A stretch of DNA of 63,049 nucleotides from NCBI GenBank assembly GCA_023301465.1, contig JALZUQ010000020.1, forward strand, positions 1 through 63,049. The letters run 5' to 3'. Of the stretch, positions 1 through 8,134 are shown in pieces; within the stretch, counting starts at the first letter, position 1; the number at the start of each line of letters is the position of its first letter. The notes under the pieces are model-generated. The model did not search any database and was not told the DNA's origin. It saw nothing but the letters and a program-made list of their open reading frames with translations. The stretch comes from Oligoflexales bacterium. Its GTDB lineage: Bacteria; Bdellovibrionota_B; Oligoflexia; Oligoflexales; JALZUQ01. Both the position numbers and the translations under genes were made by a program.

Positions 1-69
1 TTCTGGCTGAAGGAAAACATTTAATTATTAGAATTGTATCAATGTTAAGTAAATTGTGTCGTTAACGAC

Positions 70-106
70 GATCAGGATCACCGCTCTTTGAGCTGATCAG
101 GATCAC
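70..106. repeat. Two direct copies of a 12-bp motif
   Basis: The 12-mer GATCAGGATCAC occurs at 70-81 and again at 95-106, a period of 25 bp. The match continues for a few bases past each copy with one mismatch. Spaced repeats of this look occur at the ends of some insertion sequences, IS21-like ones among them, but no transposase of that kind is visible here. The nearby IS200-type remnant at 220-324 makes IS debris a reasonable reading. The repeat itself is seen; its origin is inference. Confidence 0.5.
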
Positions 107-219
107 GGCTACGTTCACGTTAGAGCGTGAATCTAAATGATTCTTTTTCTTTGGAGTGTGTGCCCATACATGATGGTGATTTGGGTAATTTTTTCTCGGT
201 TATTAGGCCGCTTCGAACT

Positions 220-324
220 CTTAAAGATTATTGATTAGGTTTTGAAGAAGAGAAAATCAAAACCTATATTCAAAACCAAGAGCAGTTAGATAATGTCGGT
301 TCAAATGAAGTGGGTAGTTTTTAG
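220..324 (+). pseudogene. C-terminal remnant of an IS200/IS605 TnpA transposase
   Basis: One frame reads LKDY, a stop, then LGFEEEKIKTYIQNQEQLD and a short tail ending at a TAG at 322-324. This matches the C-terminal helix of IS200/IS605 Y1 transposases, which carries the catalytic tyrosine (here the Tyr of KTYIQNQ). It also parallels the better-preserved copy at 45683-46068, which reads VGFEKEKIKSYVIKQ at the same place. The N-terminal two thirds, including the HUH metal site, is missing and a stop interrupts the remainder, so the element is dead. Bases 1-219 contain nothing else I can assign except the repeat at 70-106. Confidence 0.6.
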
Positions 325-370
325 CAAGTGGTTTAACAATAGCATTCCCCCGGACTGCTCACAACCGTCG

Positions 371-392
371 AGCTCCCAGCTTTGCTAGGACC
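371..392. other. Hairpin resembling an IS200/IS605 right end
   Basis: CCCAGC at 375-380 and GCTAGG at 384-389 pair around a TTT loop with one mismatch. It lies about 50 bp downstream of the transposase remnant, where IS200/IS605 elements carry a subterminal hairpin that the transposase recognises. The position and shape fit a decayed right end. The stem is short, so this is suggestive only. Confidence 0.35.
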
Positions 393-538
393 GTTCTGAT
401 TATCTGGTAGGTGAGTCACTAGTGTAATTCTAATCATTACCGCATTTCTTGAAAAAAGAGTATAATAAAGCATTGTCATTTTAAGATAGAAATTTTGACA
501 TATGCTCAGCTATAAAAAACTACTTGAGGATTAGATTC

Positions 539-1258
539 TTGAAATTATTTTGGATCATACTTTTTATATTATTTTCAATTGCTTGTAAAACAAACCATAA
601 AAGATCGAGTGAAATTCATGGTGCTTCACAAAATGAGTTTTCTCTCCCAGAGGGTAGGCAAATATTTGGGTTGTATGACGACGAGGTGCTGGTGGTATTA
701 TTCTGGCAAAGTAACAAGGGTCGTTTAACTGACTGGGACGATAAAATAAGTTTATATATCAAGTCAAAAGCAAATTTATCTTATCATAAAGCACTTTTTA
801 ACGATTCATTCTTGGAGTATGAAACCTTAAATGAAGACGTGAGCTTTTTAAAGAAAACTAAAAATCTTGAGATACCTAAAGATGCTGATCCTCAACAACA
901 GTATAGAGCTGGGGGTTTTATTTACATCGATGCAAAAGAATTAAATGATTTTTTTGCAATTGAAAAAACACATGAAAATAAATTAATCGCAAATGGTACA
1001 GATAAACATTTTGCTAGAACCTATGTAAAAAACGTAAAGAGAAACATTAGATTAGATTTGATGGAAGATGATGGCGTTATAGATGACTCATTAGGGAACG
1101 CAACCTTAACAAAAGAAGCTATAGAAGTGCTTCGTGCTTTACCAAATAAAACAGGTTATTACACTCTAGAAGCAAAAGAAGGTGTTATTTATAGTTTAGC
1201 TCTTAGAATATATAAACGCACTGATTTCCCGGACGCTCAAGAGAAGTCTAAACAATGA
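539..1258 (+). CDS. Lipoprotein of unknown function
   Basis: About 239 residues. The N-terminus is a hydrophobic signal segment ending in the lipobox FSIAC, so the protein should be lipid-anchored at that Cys. The reading frame is open from a TTG at 524, but the TTG at 539 is the better start: it has GAGGA eight bases upstream and gives a normal short signal peptide. The mature part is hydrophilic with no motif I recognise, and I cannot assign a family. It stands alone between IS debris upstream and a 550-bp gene-poor stretch downstream. Codon use looks ordinary for the window. Confidence 0.65.
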   Translation: MKLFWIILFILFSIACKTNHKRSSEIHGASQNEFSLPEGRQIFGLYDDEVLVVLFWQSNKGRLTDWDDKISLYIKSKANLSYHKALFNDSFLEYETLNEDVSFLKKTKNLEIPKDADPQQQYRAGGFIYIDAKELNDFFAIEKTHENKLIANGTDKHFARTYVKNVKRNIRLDLMEDDGVIDDSLGNATLTKEAIEVLRALPNKTGYYTLEAKEGVIYSLALRIYKRTDFPDAQEKSKQ

Positions 1259-1399
1259 ATGAATAAATATTGATTCTTAGCCTGTTTACTAGACAAGCGT
1301 CTCCATATTTATATAGATTTCAAATGAATTTACCTTAGGGGTTATTGAGTTCATTTTTGTGAGTAGTACCCATGATGATAGAGCATTACAGTGAGGACA

Positions 1400-1625
1400 A
1401 CCTCAATCGTACATCCAGAAATCATTGAAAAACCATGCGGGGAAGTGGTTGTTCGTCATAATCATTAGAAGAGAAACCACCTAATTCTCATCCTGCTTGT
1501 TCAGGTGCAATCGTACATAAAACCGTTGCAGCTGTAATTCCATCTATAGAGCGATAATACATCTAACGGCAGACTTTGTTGGAAACCGTCCACCTACGAC
1601 AAGTCCTAGTGTGACTTTAGGGTTT
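1400..1625 (+). pseudogene. Possible decayed secreted serine protease (S1-like) fragments
   Basis: This stretch has no long reading frame but holds short peptide fragments typical of secreted trypsin-like proteases: SIVHPEII from 1403, CSGAIVHKTVAA from 1498, and VGNRPPTTSPSVTLGF near 1580-1625. In S1 proteases, 'C-S-G-x-I-V-H' precedes the catalytic His segment, but TAAHC itself is not found here. The fragments are separated by stops and frame changes. This is the only content I can suggest for the gap 1259-1808. It is pattern recognition on short peptides, so confidence is low. Confidence 0.25.
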
Positions 1626-1808
1626 AATTAAGTGATAACCAGAAGTACGACCTAGTGATTTGGCTTGTTTAAGAGTTCATTTATGAGGACTTGAAAAGAA
1701 TGAGCTCTTTTTTTAGTAATGTTATTACTTCTTTAAGATAATTTCTCTGCTTCTAGTTTAAATAAACGATGTACATGCAAGGCGTTTGGTTATTTAGAGG
1801 AGCAAGCC

Positions 1809-2786
1809 ATGAGTCAATTTTTTTCTGTATGTTTCATTTTTATAGTATTTACTGTTTTATCTGCTTGTGGTGATCAAGCTGCAATAGACCGAAGTTCATT
1901 TGTTGCCGCTCAAAATGAGTATGATAATACAGAAGATTCCACTTTAAAAATCCCTGAGCTGGATCATGAAGATGTCTCTGATGAAACTAAGTCAGATAAA
2001 ATTTCTTCTGATGCTGATAAAGATCAAGAAAAAGTTGAAGATGTAGATGTAGATGTAGATGTAGATGTAGATGTAGATGTAGATGTAGATGTAGATGTAG
2101 ATGTAGATGTAGATGTAGATACTGTAGAAGAAAGTGAGTGGAAGTCACTTCTTTTTACAGGAGACAATAGTATTTCTGCATTTGATAATGCTGTGGAAGA
2201 CCTAGGGTATTTATTTTTAGATGCAGGTTTTTTGTCTGAAAATATGAGAAGATTAACAATGGATCAAAACATTATAAGGCAAGATGCTGGTGTGGATCAA
2301 ACTTCACTAACAAATATTGAGTCATCTCTAAGAGATTTAGATGTTGGTGAAAATGATAAATGTTTAGTTCATATGACGAGTCATGGAAGTCGAACAGGAT
2401 TTTACTTAGTAGGCCAAGGTGAGATGAGTCCTGATCAATTAAATGGTATTTTAGAAAGAACCTGTGGAGATAGGCCTACTGTCCTTCTTATATCTTCTTG
2501 TTTCTCAGGGGTTCATACAAAAAGCATTAATATGCAAAAACCAAACAGAATTATACTCACAGCAGCGATTCACGATAGAACCTCATTTGGTTGTAGTCCA
2601 GAAAATCAATATACATATTGGGACGGTTGTTTATTAGATAATTTACAGTCATCTTCTGGTTGGAGTAATCTTTATGACAATGTAAATGAGTGTATTGAAA
2701 GAAAAGAAGCAGGCATGTTTACACCGTCACTACCTCAGCTTTATATCGGTGACGATATGAATGATTTTGAATATCCGTTTAACTAA
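1809..2786 (+). CDS. C13-family (legumain-like, caspase-fold) peptidase lipoprotein
   Basis: 325 residues with three parts. A lipoprotein signal peptide ends in the lipobox LSAC (Cys20). A strongly acidic linker (residues about 35-110) contains an Asp-Val repeat encoded by 13 GATGTA units. From about residue 112 there is a domain resembling bacterial peptidase C13 proteins. The expected catalytic dyad is present: His192 in TSHGS after a hydrophobic strand, and Cys231 in ISSCFSG. The stretch TAAIHDRTSFGCS also matches the family. Members are cysteine endopeptidases with a caspase-like fold; the bacterial versions are poorly studied. The acidic linker probably holds the domain away from the membrane. 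RBS GAGGAG lies just upstream of the ATG. The gene ends flush against the convergent MscS gene. The family is fairly secure; substrate and role are unknown. Confidence 0.8.
   Translation: MSQFFSVCFIFIVFTVLSACGDQAAIDRSSFVAAQNEYDNTEDSTLKIPELDHEDVSDETKSDKISSDADKDQEKVEDVDVDVDVDVDVDVDVDVDVDVDVDVDTVEESEWKSLLFTGDNSISAFDNAVEDLGYLFLDAGFLSENMRRLTMDQNIIRQDAGVDQTSLTNIESSLRDLDVGENDKCLVHMTSHGSRTGFYLVGQGEMSPDQLNGILERTCGDRPTVLLISSCFSGVHTKSINMQKPNRIILTAAIHDRTSFGCSPENQYTYWDGCLLDNLQSSSGWSNLYDNVNECIERKEAGMFTPSLPQLYIGDDMNDFEYPFN
2040..2120 (+). repeat. Hexanucleotide tandem repeat, (GATGTA)13, inside a gene
   Basis: Thirteen perfect GATGTA units run from 2040 to 2117, followed by GAT. They encode alternating Asp and Val in the linker of the C13 peptidase lipoprotein. 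Because the unit is six bases, gain or loss of copies keeps the frame and only changes linker length. The lack of any third-base variation suggests recent expansion by slippage. Confidence 0.95.
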
Positions 2787-3872
2787 CTACACCGTTTGTA
2801 GAGATTCTTTGTTTTTGATGTATATAGATTGTGATGGAAAAGCAAAAGAAACCCCGATACTTTTTGAAAACTCAAGGATTTCAAGATAAATAGATTCTTT
2901 TTGCTTTAGTTCTTCAGACCAGTTTTTTGCATCAATGAAAAAATAGAGCAGTACATTCAAGCTGCTTGGTCCATACTCATGGAAGCTAACTTCATATGAC
3001 TCTTTTCTTGTGAGTGGGTTTTTTTCTATAATGTCTTTTATGCCATTCATAAAATCTTTTAATTTTTTTGAATCTGTTTGATATTCAATGCCAAGCACTG
3101 TTCGAATGCGTCTGTATTGTCTTTTACCCATATTATCAATATTAGAATTTGCAAGGGTAGCGTTTGGTATAGAAACCAATGAGTTATAGAAAGTGCGAAT
3201 ACGTGTAGATCGTAATCCAACATCTTCTACGCTTCCTTCAATTTCATCGACAATAACCCAGTCTCCAAGAGCAAATGGTTTGTCGATGAGGATCATAAAT
3301 GACCCAAAAAGGTTTGCAGCAGTGTCTTTTGCGGCGAGAGCTAAGGCAAGTCCGCCTAACCCTAAGCCAGCAAGGAGACTCATGACATTGATACCAAGGT
3401 TTTGTAGTATGATGAGAATTCCTAAAACAATAATGACAGCACGCAGTATTTTTTGAACTGCGTTTAATACATAATCTGCAATATGTGTATCCGTTTTTTT
3501 TGTTGCAAACTGTATGATGTCAGATAGAAAATCAGCCATGATTAAGAATATCCAAATGATACAAATACCAAATAATATTTTTAAAACAACAAAAATACTT
3601 TTTTCAAATACTGCAGGGAAATCTAAACTTATACTAAATATAAACCATAACCCAACAACTGAAACATAACTTAATGGTTTTTGAATTGCTTTTAAAAAAC
3701 GATCATCCAAAGTATGTGTTGTTTTTTTTGCAAAGTAACTTAATACGGAAATAATCATTGTCACTAATTTAATGATAACAGGAGTAATAAGCAGCATCGA
3801 ACCCAAGGCGACCCATTGAAAAGCACTAAGGTAAAAATATTTCTCTAACATCCAACCTGATAAAGTTGTCAT
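2787..3872 (-). CDS. MscS-family mechanosensitive ion channel
   Basis: 361 residues with about four to five hydrophobic helices in the first 190 residues. The pore-lining helix is Gly/Ala-rich (SLLAGLGLGGLALALAAK), followed by the conserved MscS beta-domain stretch (IDKPFALGDWVIVDEIEG, then VGLRSTRIRT and SIPNATLAN). A C-terminal alpha/beta domain completes the family architecture. Such channels open under membrane tension to release solutes during osmotic downshock. The size and extra N-terminal helices resemble mid-sized paralogues such as YnaI rather than the minimal MscS. It is convergent with the C13 gene with no gap. Family assignment is secure; the particular subtype is inference. Confidence 0.93.
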   Translation of the reverse strand: MTTLSGWMLEKYFYLSAFQWVALGSMLLITPVIIKLVTMIISVLSYFAKKTTHTLDDRFLKAIQKPLSYVSVVGLWFIFSISLDFPAVFEKSIFVVLKILFGICIIWIFLIMADFLSDIIQFATKKTDTHIADYVLNAVQKILRAVIIVLGILIILQNLGINVMSLLAGLGLGGLALALAAKDTAANLFGSFMILIDKPFALGDWVIVDEIEGSVEDVGLRSTRIRTFYNSLVSIPNATLANSNIDNMGKRQYRRIRTVLGIEYQTDSKKLKDFMNGIKDIIEKNPLTRKESYEVSFHEYGPSSLNVLLYFFIDAKNWSEELKQKESIYLEILEFSKSIGVSFAFPSQSIYIKNKESLQTV

Positions 3873-4027
3873 AATGAACTTTCTTTTTATTTCTTTTAAA
3901 ATTATTTATCGGAACTTTTCTCAAATAATTCAGCTTAGTTTGTATCTTTATGCAGCTTTTTCTAAAAAAGTGAATGAAGCGTGCTAGGTGGGAAATTAAC
4001 GCCTAGCATTTAACCAGCTTGAAATTC

Positions 4028-4056
4028 TTGCCGTAGTGATGAATGAAACGTATAAT
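4028..4056 (+). promoter_or_regulatory. Sigma70-like promoter of the bufferin operon
   Basis: TTGCCG at 4028-4033 and TATAAT at 4051-4056 are separated by exactly 17 bp, near the consensus for a housekeeping sigma factor. The start of bufA is about 30 bp downstream of the -10 box, behind an AAGGAG ribosome site. No metal-sensor operator is obvious, so any copper control is not visible here. Confidence 0.7.
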
Positions 4057-4085
4057 AGCGATGTTCATTCAATAAGGAGATAAGC

Positions 4086-4385
4086 ATGAACAAGAAGCAA
4101 CTAATCTTGACGGCAGCAATTTCAGGTGCTCTTTCTATCGGAACGACAGCTTTCGGTGGAAAAGTAAGTAAAGCAGGCGTGGAAAAATGCTATGGTGTGG
4201 CAAAAGCTGGGCAAAACGATTGTAGTGCAAAAAACGGATCTCATGGATGCAGCAAAAGAAAAAAAAGCGCTGATGGTAAAATTATAAAGGATTACGATCC
4301 AAATGAATGGAAGTACGTAAAAAAAGGCACTTGTGATGCGATGCAATCAAAAGTCAAAGCAATGATGTCAAAAAAGAAAAAGTAA
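4086..4385 (+). CDS. bufA: Bufferin-type RiPP precursor (DUF2282-like, BufA)
   Basis: 99 residues. An N-terminal signal-peptide-like segment (about 1-24) is followed by a hydrophilic region with four cysteines: Cys35 (EKCYG), Cys46 (NDCSA), Cys55 (HGCSK) and Cys83 (GTCDA). The EKCYGVAKAGQNDC block and the ending 'WKYVKKGTC' are hallmarks of the DUF2282 family, now known as bufferin precursors. Their cysteines are modified by an MNIO enzyme, and the exported peptides bind copper. The next two genes encode that enzyme type and its usual partner, which makes the assignment strong. The Lys-rich C-terminus (MMSKKKK) is notable. A good promoter and RBS lie directly upstream. Confidence 0.88.
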   Translation: MNKKQLILTAAISGALSIGTTAFGGKVSKAGVEKCYGVAKAGQNDCSAKNGSHGCSKRKKSADGKIIKDYDPNEWKYVKKGTCDAMQSKVKAMMSKKKK

Positions 4386-4395
4386 GTTCAATCAA

Positions 4396-5214
4396 ATGAA
4401 TTCAATATCGGGAGTAGGGCTATCGTACCGCTCCCAACATCACAAAAGTTTGCTATCTTCAAGCACTCAGGTCAAACCTAATTGGCTTGAGCTGCTTACA
4501 GATAACTATCTAGGTTATGGCCTACCCAACCAAAATTTACGAGAATTAGCACTTTATTACCCATTTGTTTTTCATGGTGTGGGATTGAATGTTATGGGCA
4601 GCGATCCATTTGATAAAAAATATATTAAACGATTAAAAGAGCTTTTCTCAGAGTTTAAGCCTGCTTGGTTTTCCGATCATCTGTGCTGGACATCCATAGA
4701 AGGTGCACAAAGCCATGATTTACTGCCGTTTCCTTTTCAGGAAAATTTTTTAGAGCACGCTGTTCAGCGTATTCATAAAATTCAAGATTTATTTCAAATG
4801 CCATTTATTATTGAAAATGTATCTGCTTATCATGAATTTCCAGACTCTCAAATGAGTGAAGTTCAGTTTTTAGCTGAACTGTGTAAGAAAACCAGTTGTA
4901 AACTACTTTTGGACGTTAATAACATATTTGTTAACGTCTCTAACCAAGGATATGATTTAGAGCAGTACTTTGAATATATTGACACTGACATGGTTGCACA
5001 AATCCATCTTGGTGGTCATGCCAAAGAAGGTAAAATATTGATTGATACGCATGGTTCTAAAGTTTGCGATGAAGTTTGGGAGATTTTTGAAAGATTTATA
5101 AAAAAAGTGGGCCCAGTTCCTGCCTGTATTGAATGGGATAATGACATTCCTGATTATGACACTCTTTCTGGTGAAATGCTAATCGCAGCTTCTTACTATA
5201 GAGGTGATAAATGA
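4396..5214 (+). CDS. bufB: MNIO-family (DUF692) multinuclear iron oxidative enzyme, BufB
   Basis: 272 residues, a TIM-barrel-type MNIO enzyme. The metal-ligand motifs occur in family order: WLELLTDNYL near the N-terminus, FHGVGLN, FSDHLCW, IENVSAY, LLDVNNIFVN, IHLGGH, IDTHGS and CIEWDNDIP. The family uses two or three iron ions and O2 to remodel cysteines in peptide substrates, as MbnB does in methanobactin synthesis. The gene begins 10 bp after bufA and overlaps the next gene by 4 bp (ATGA), so the three are translationally coupled. Its likely substrate is the BufA peptide next door. The length is normal for the family. Confidence 0.9.
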   Translation: MNSISGVGLSYRSQHHKSLLSSSTQVKPNWLELLTDNYLGYGLPNQNLRELALYYPFVFHGVGLNVMGSDPFDKKYIKRLKELFSEFKPAWFSDHLCWTSIEGAQSHDLLPFPFQENFLEHAVQRIHKIQDLFQMPFIIENVSAYHEFPDSQMSEVQFLAELCKKTSCKLLLDVNNIFVNVSNQGYDLEQYFEYIDTDMVAQIHLGGHAKEGKILIDTHGSKVCDEVWEIFERFIKKVGPVPACIEWDNDIPDYDTLSGEMLIAASYYRGDK

Positions 5215-5723
5215 GTGTGAAAGACTTTCAACGGAAGTATTTTGATTGTATTCGATATGGGTCTAAAGAATTTCGAGTTTTGCCTCTTGAAGAAGCTGAG
5301 TCTAGGTTAAGTATTTATAGTCATCAATTTTTATTTAATCATTATGAAATATTACAAAAAATATTTCCAGTGACTCAAAAATTTCTTGGCTCAGAGAATT
5401 TTAGGTTTTTTTGTAAAGAGTATATTGAAGCTTTTCCTAACCAGAGTATTGACCTTCATTTATATGGTCAAGGATTTGGTGGCTTTTTAGATGCTAGAGA
5501 TGAAGTCGAATATGATTTTTTAAGAGATTTGATGGATTTAGAATGGAACTTCCATGCTGCTTATTACTTAGGTTCGGATTTTAAAAAAATTATCACCTCA
5601 GAATTTCCTTTATATGATTTGTATTTTCATATTAAAGAAGAAAGTCCTTTAGAGAGCCCTGAGGCACAGTCGGTTATGATTTGTCTTAAAGAATTAAAAC
5701 CGGTGATTGAACTTTCTTCATAA
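5211..5723 (+). CDS. bufC: Short DUF2063-family partner protein, BufC
   Basis: 170 residues. The N-terminal helical domain matches DUF2063: a SRLSIYSHQFLFNHYEIL-type segment, then KIFPVTQKFLG, FFCKEYIEAFPNQS and LYGQGFGGFLD. DUF2063 proteins accompany MNIO enzymes and are thought to present the precursor peptide. Most are around 250 residues with a second C-terminal domain. Here the protein stops soon after the PLYDLYFHIKEES region, so most of that second domain is missing. No frameshifted continuation is visible before the convergent neighbour at 5744, so the short form may be genuine. Start by 4-bp overlap with bufB. Confidence 0.82.
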   Translation: MSVKDFQRKYFDCIRYGSKEFRVLPLEEAESRLSIYSHQFLFNHYEILQKIFPVTQKFLGSENFRFFCKEYIEAFPNQSIDLHLYGQGFGGFLDARDEVEYDFLRDLMDLEWNFHAAYYLGSDFKKIITSEFPLYDLYFHIKEESPLESPEAQSVMICLKELKPVIELSS

Positions 5724-5743
5724 TGATTTCTTAAATATTTTGG

Positions 5744-6847
5744 TTATAGCGGTATATTGTTTTTTAAGCATTGATTGTAGTAATTCTCAAGTTTGTTTTT
5801 AAATTCTATTTTAGATCGATTTTTTGCAGAAAGACATGCACTCAAAAAATCACCATAGAAAAAATGGTAGGGATTGAAATGGTCAAATTTCTGAAATGAC
5901 TCCGACATTAGCATAGGAATTTGATGGCCGATACTCAGTGCAAAAGCACCACTGAACTTATCTTGTAAGTAGTCTTGATATTCTTTTTTATAGGGGTGGA
6001 TGAGAGGTAGAATTATATCTGCACTTGAGATTAAGGCGTGAAACTCTAAATCATCGAAATCACCAGTTTTATCAGCCAATATTAAAATGTCACTATATTG
6101 ATTATCTGTTATCCATTTTTTTAATTTTTTTCCATCACCGTATTTATGTAGTGAAGATCCTAGGCACCTGAAGACAATCTTCTCTTTACGAAATACTTTG
6201 TGGTGCTTAGAAATCTGTTCCATTAAAAATTGGTAGTCTCTCCTTTTAAATTCAACTTGACCTGGAATAATAAACTCAGAATATTCATTTTCTATATGAT
6301 TTTGTTTAAACTCTTCAGGGAAATAAACGGGTTGAAAGACTTCGAATTTATCTTTTCTTTGTTTGGTGAGTATTTGTGGGCTTAAGAGGATTTTTTTATG
6401 TAGTTTTTTTTCGATGAGCCACTGAGACATGCTTTTGTTTGATTTAATTGGGTTGTGTATATATCCACAACATTTGGATTTTCTTAGACCAGAAAAGTAT
6501 AAAAATTTAAGTACTTTTTTTCCACTAGCAGAATTTAAGAAGATGTTTTTGATCTGGTGAGTGTTGCAGTATTTTGCTGCCTCTAACCACTGTTTGTTTT
6601 CTGTTAGAACGTGAACCTTATGTCCTTGATACATTTTAAGTTTTTGCATTCTTTTGGCTGTATTTTTGGTTACTAGAAAGTGAAGTTCACACCTGTCATT
6701 TTTTAAGTGATTTACTGTAGTGTGAATGCATTCAAAATGTGAATTTTCAAACTCTAAAATAGCCCATTTTTTTTTCATTGCTTCGCTTTCTGTGGAATAC
6801 AATTTCTCATAATTGGGTAGTGTAGTTTTAATGTGGCTTTGATTCAA
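5744..6847 (-). CDS. Glycosyltransferase-like protein (probable GT-B fold)
   Basis: 367 residues if the TTG at 6847 is the start; an ATG at 6778 (MKKKWAILEFEN) would give 344 residues and starts directly on the first predicted beta strand. Neither has a strong ribosome site. The arrangement resembles a GT-B glycosyltransferase: an N-terminal Rossmann-like half, then FIIPGQVEFKRRDYQFL, a VFRCLGSS strand, and a C-terminal segment (SADIILPLIHP, DKFSGAFALSIGHQIPML) where the donor nucleotide usually binds. No signal peptide is present, so it is cytosolic. Sugar and acceptor cannot be inferred and there is no neighbouring glycan operon. The assignment rests on overall pattern and is tentative. Confidence 0.5.
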   Translation of the reverse strand: MNQSHIKTTLPNYEKLYSTESEAMKKKWAILEFENSHFECIHTTVNHLKNDRCELHFLVTKNTAKRMQKLKMYQGHKVHVLTENKQWLEAAKYCNTHQIKNIFLNSASGKKVLKFLYFSGLRKSKCCGYIHNPIKSNKSMSQWLIEKKLHKKILLSPQILTKQRKDKFEVFQPVYFPEEFKQNHIENEYSEFIIPGQVEFKRRDYQFLMEQISKHHKVFRKEKIVFRCLGSSLHKYGDGKKLKKWITDNQYSDILILADKTGDFDDLEFHALISSADIILPLIHPYKKEYQDYLQDKFSGAFALSIGHQIPMLMSESFQKFDHFNPYHFFYGDFLSACLSAKNRSKIEFKNKLENYYNQCLKNNIPL

Positions 6848-7012
6848 GTTTGAGCTGTTGTGTACTCTTTTTTTCTTAGTAAGTATTCGTTATCAAAGAT
6901 CTAGGTCTGTAACATACTAAAACAACAAACTAATATCGTCTGGGTAAGCTTTTATGGATGGGCTCCGAATATTGTTATTGAGGCAGAATTGTCTCTCTTT
7001 AGAGGAGAAATT

Positions 7013-8134
7013 ATGAAAACAGTAGTTCAAAGCTTGGCGATTGCCTTGTTTGTATTCATTCACGTTGCATGTGGTAGTTCTGACTTTATCAGTGATGGTA
7101 AAACAACGCAAACTGCGTCTGAACTAGATTCGACACCTGGTACTCAAAACTCAAAGACAGCACTAAATCTTGATTGGAGTTGGAACTGTTCTGACTCATC
7201 TCTTAAGTCGAATGCATCTAGTTTAGCGGTTGAGCGAAATGGGCTAGTAGATTTACCTAACTTAAGTAAAACCAGTAAAGTAAGTCTAGCAGTTGATTTA
7301 GAGCTGTGTGAGCAGACACAGAACCCAAGTAAAATTGTATTTTACGTAGATGTTTCTGGTTCTATGGCAAGTTCGTCTTCTGTAGGTTTTGGAAGTGATC
7401 CAATAGTTAATGGAACTTGTGGCAGATTAGATGCAATTCGTGGGATTATGAATAAAAATAACCGTTCAACAGAATATGCGATAGTAACATTTAGCTCATC
7501 AGTTGATGCAAAAAGCTCTGGTTTTTTTAGAAATGAAGATGAACTTACAAACGACTTCTCAGTAGAGGAATTATCTGAAGTAGTTTGTGACGGTACGTTT
7601 TCTACAAACTTTGAATCTTTAAGTGATGTACAAGATCTTTTTGATGATTTTGCAGAAGCGAACGATTTCAAACATGTATTTATGATCTCTGATGGACAGC
7701 CTAATAGCCCAGAAGAAAACGGTATGGTAGCAGCTGAAGCATTGAAATCTAATGATGTCGTGATTGCTACAACTTATATTGGTAATGATAAGTCTGCTGA
7801 GCAAGTTCTCATGGATATTGCGAGCTTAGACAGTGACGGTAAGCCACTACATAGCTCGGTGGGAGAATCAGGTGAATTAGTTGACGCGATTGAAACCTTG
7901 ATAGTACGTGAAATTACAGGTGCTTATATGGATGTAGATGGTCTTTCCCCGAACTCTTCGGACCCTTACTCTATTAAGTTAGACGTGAATTATACCGATT
8001 TAACAGTTAAGCAGCCAATCATTGAAGATTTACTTGGACTAGGCCTGCTGAATCAAGATTTAACAGCAACTTTAAGGGTCGTGTATTCAAATGGAGATGA
8101 AGAAACAAAATCAGGTAGGATCCAATGGAATTAA
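7013..8134 (+). CDS. von Willebrand factor A domain lipoprotein
   Basis: About 373 residues from the ATG at 7013, which has AGAGGAG in front of it; the frame is open a little further upstream. The signal peptide ends in a lipobox (HVACG), so the protein should be lipid-anchored. A vWA domain begins near residue 105 with the metal-ion-dependent adhesion motif DVSGSM. It continues through strands AIVTFSSSVD and HVFMISDGQPNSP, the latter with the conserved Asp. A beta-rich tail follows. vWA domains mediate metal-dependent protein contacts. The 3' end overlaps the next gene by 44 bp, so the two are probably co-translated. The partner is unknown. Confidence 0.82.
   Translation: MKTVVQSLAIALFVFIHVACGSSDFISDGKTTQTASELDSTPGTQNSKTALNLDWSWNCSDSSLKSNASSLAVERNGLVDLPNLSKTSKVSLAVDLELCEQTQNPSKIVFYVDVSGSMASSSSVGFGSDPIVNGTCGRLDAIRGIMNKNNRSTEYAIVTFSSSVDAKSSGFFRNEDELTNDFSVEELSEVVCDGTFSTNFESLSDVQDLFDDFAEANDFKHVFMISDGQPNSPEENGMVAAEALKSNDVVIATTYIGNDKSAEQVLMDIASLDSDGKPLHSSVGESGELVDAIETLIVREITGAYMDVDGLSPNSSDPYSIKLDVNYTDLTVKQPIIEDLLGLGLLNQDLTATLRVVYSNGDEETKSGRIQWN

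Noticed and set aside
2040-2120. CRISPR-like regular repeat
   Set aside because: It is a head-to-tail hexamer without spacers, inside a coding frame; no cas gene is present.
3193-3456. Open frame on the plus strand across the MscS gene
   Set aside because: It lies wholly inside a well-supported channel gene on the other strand and shows no domain or ribosome site.
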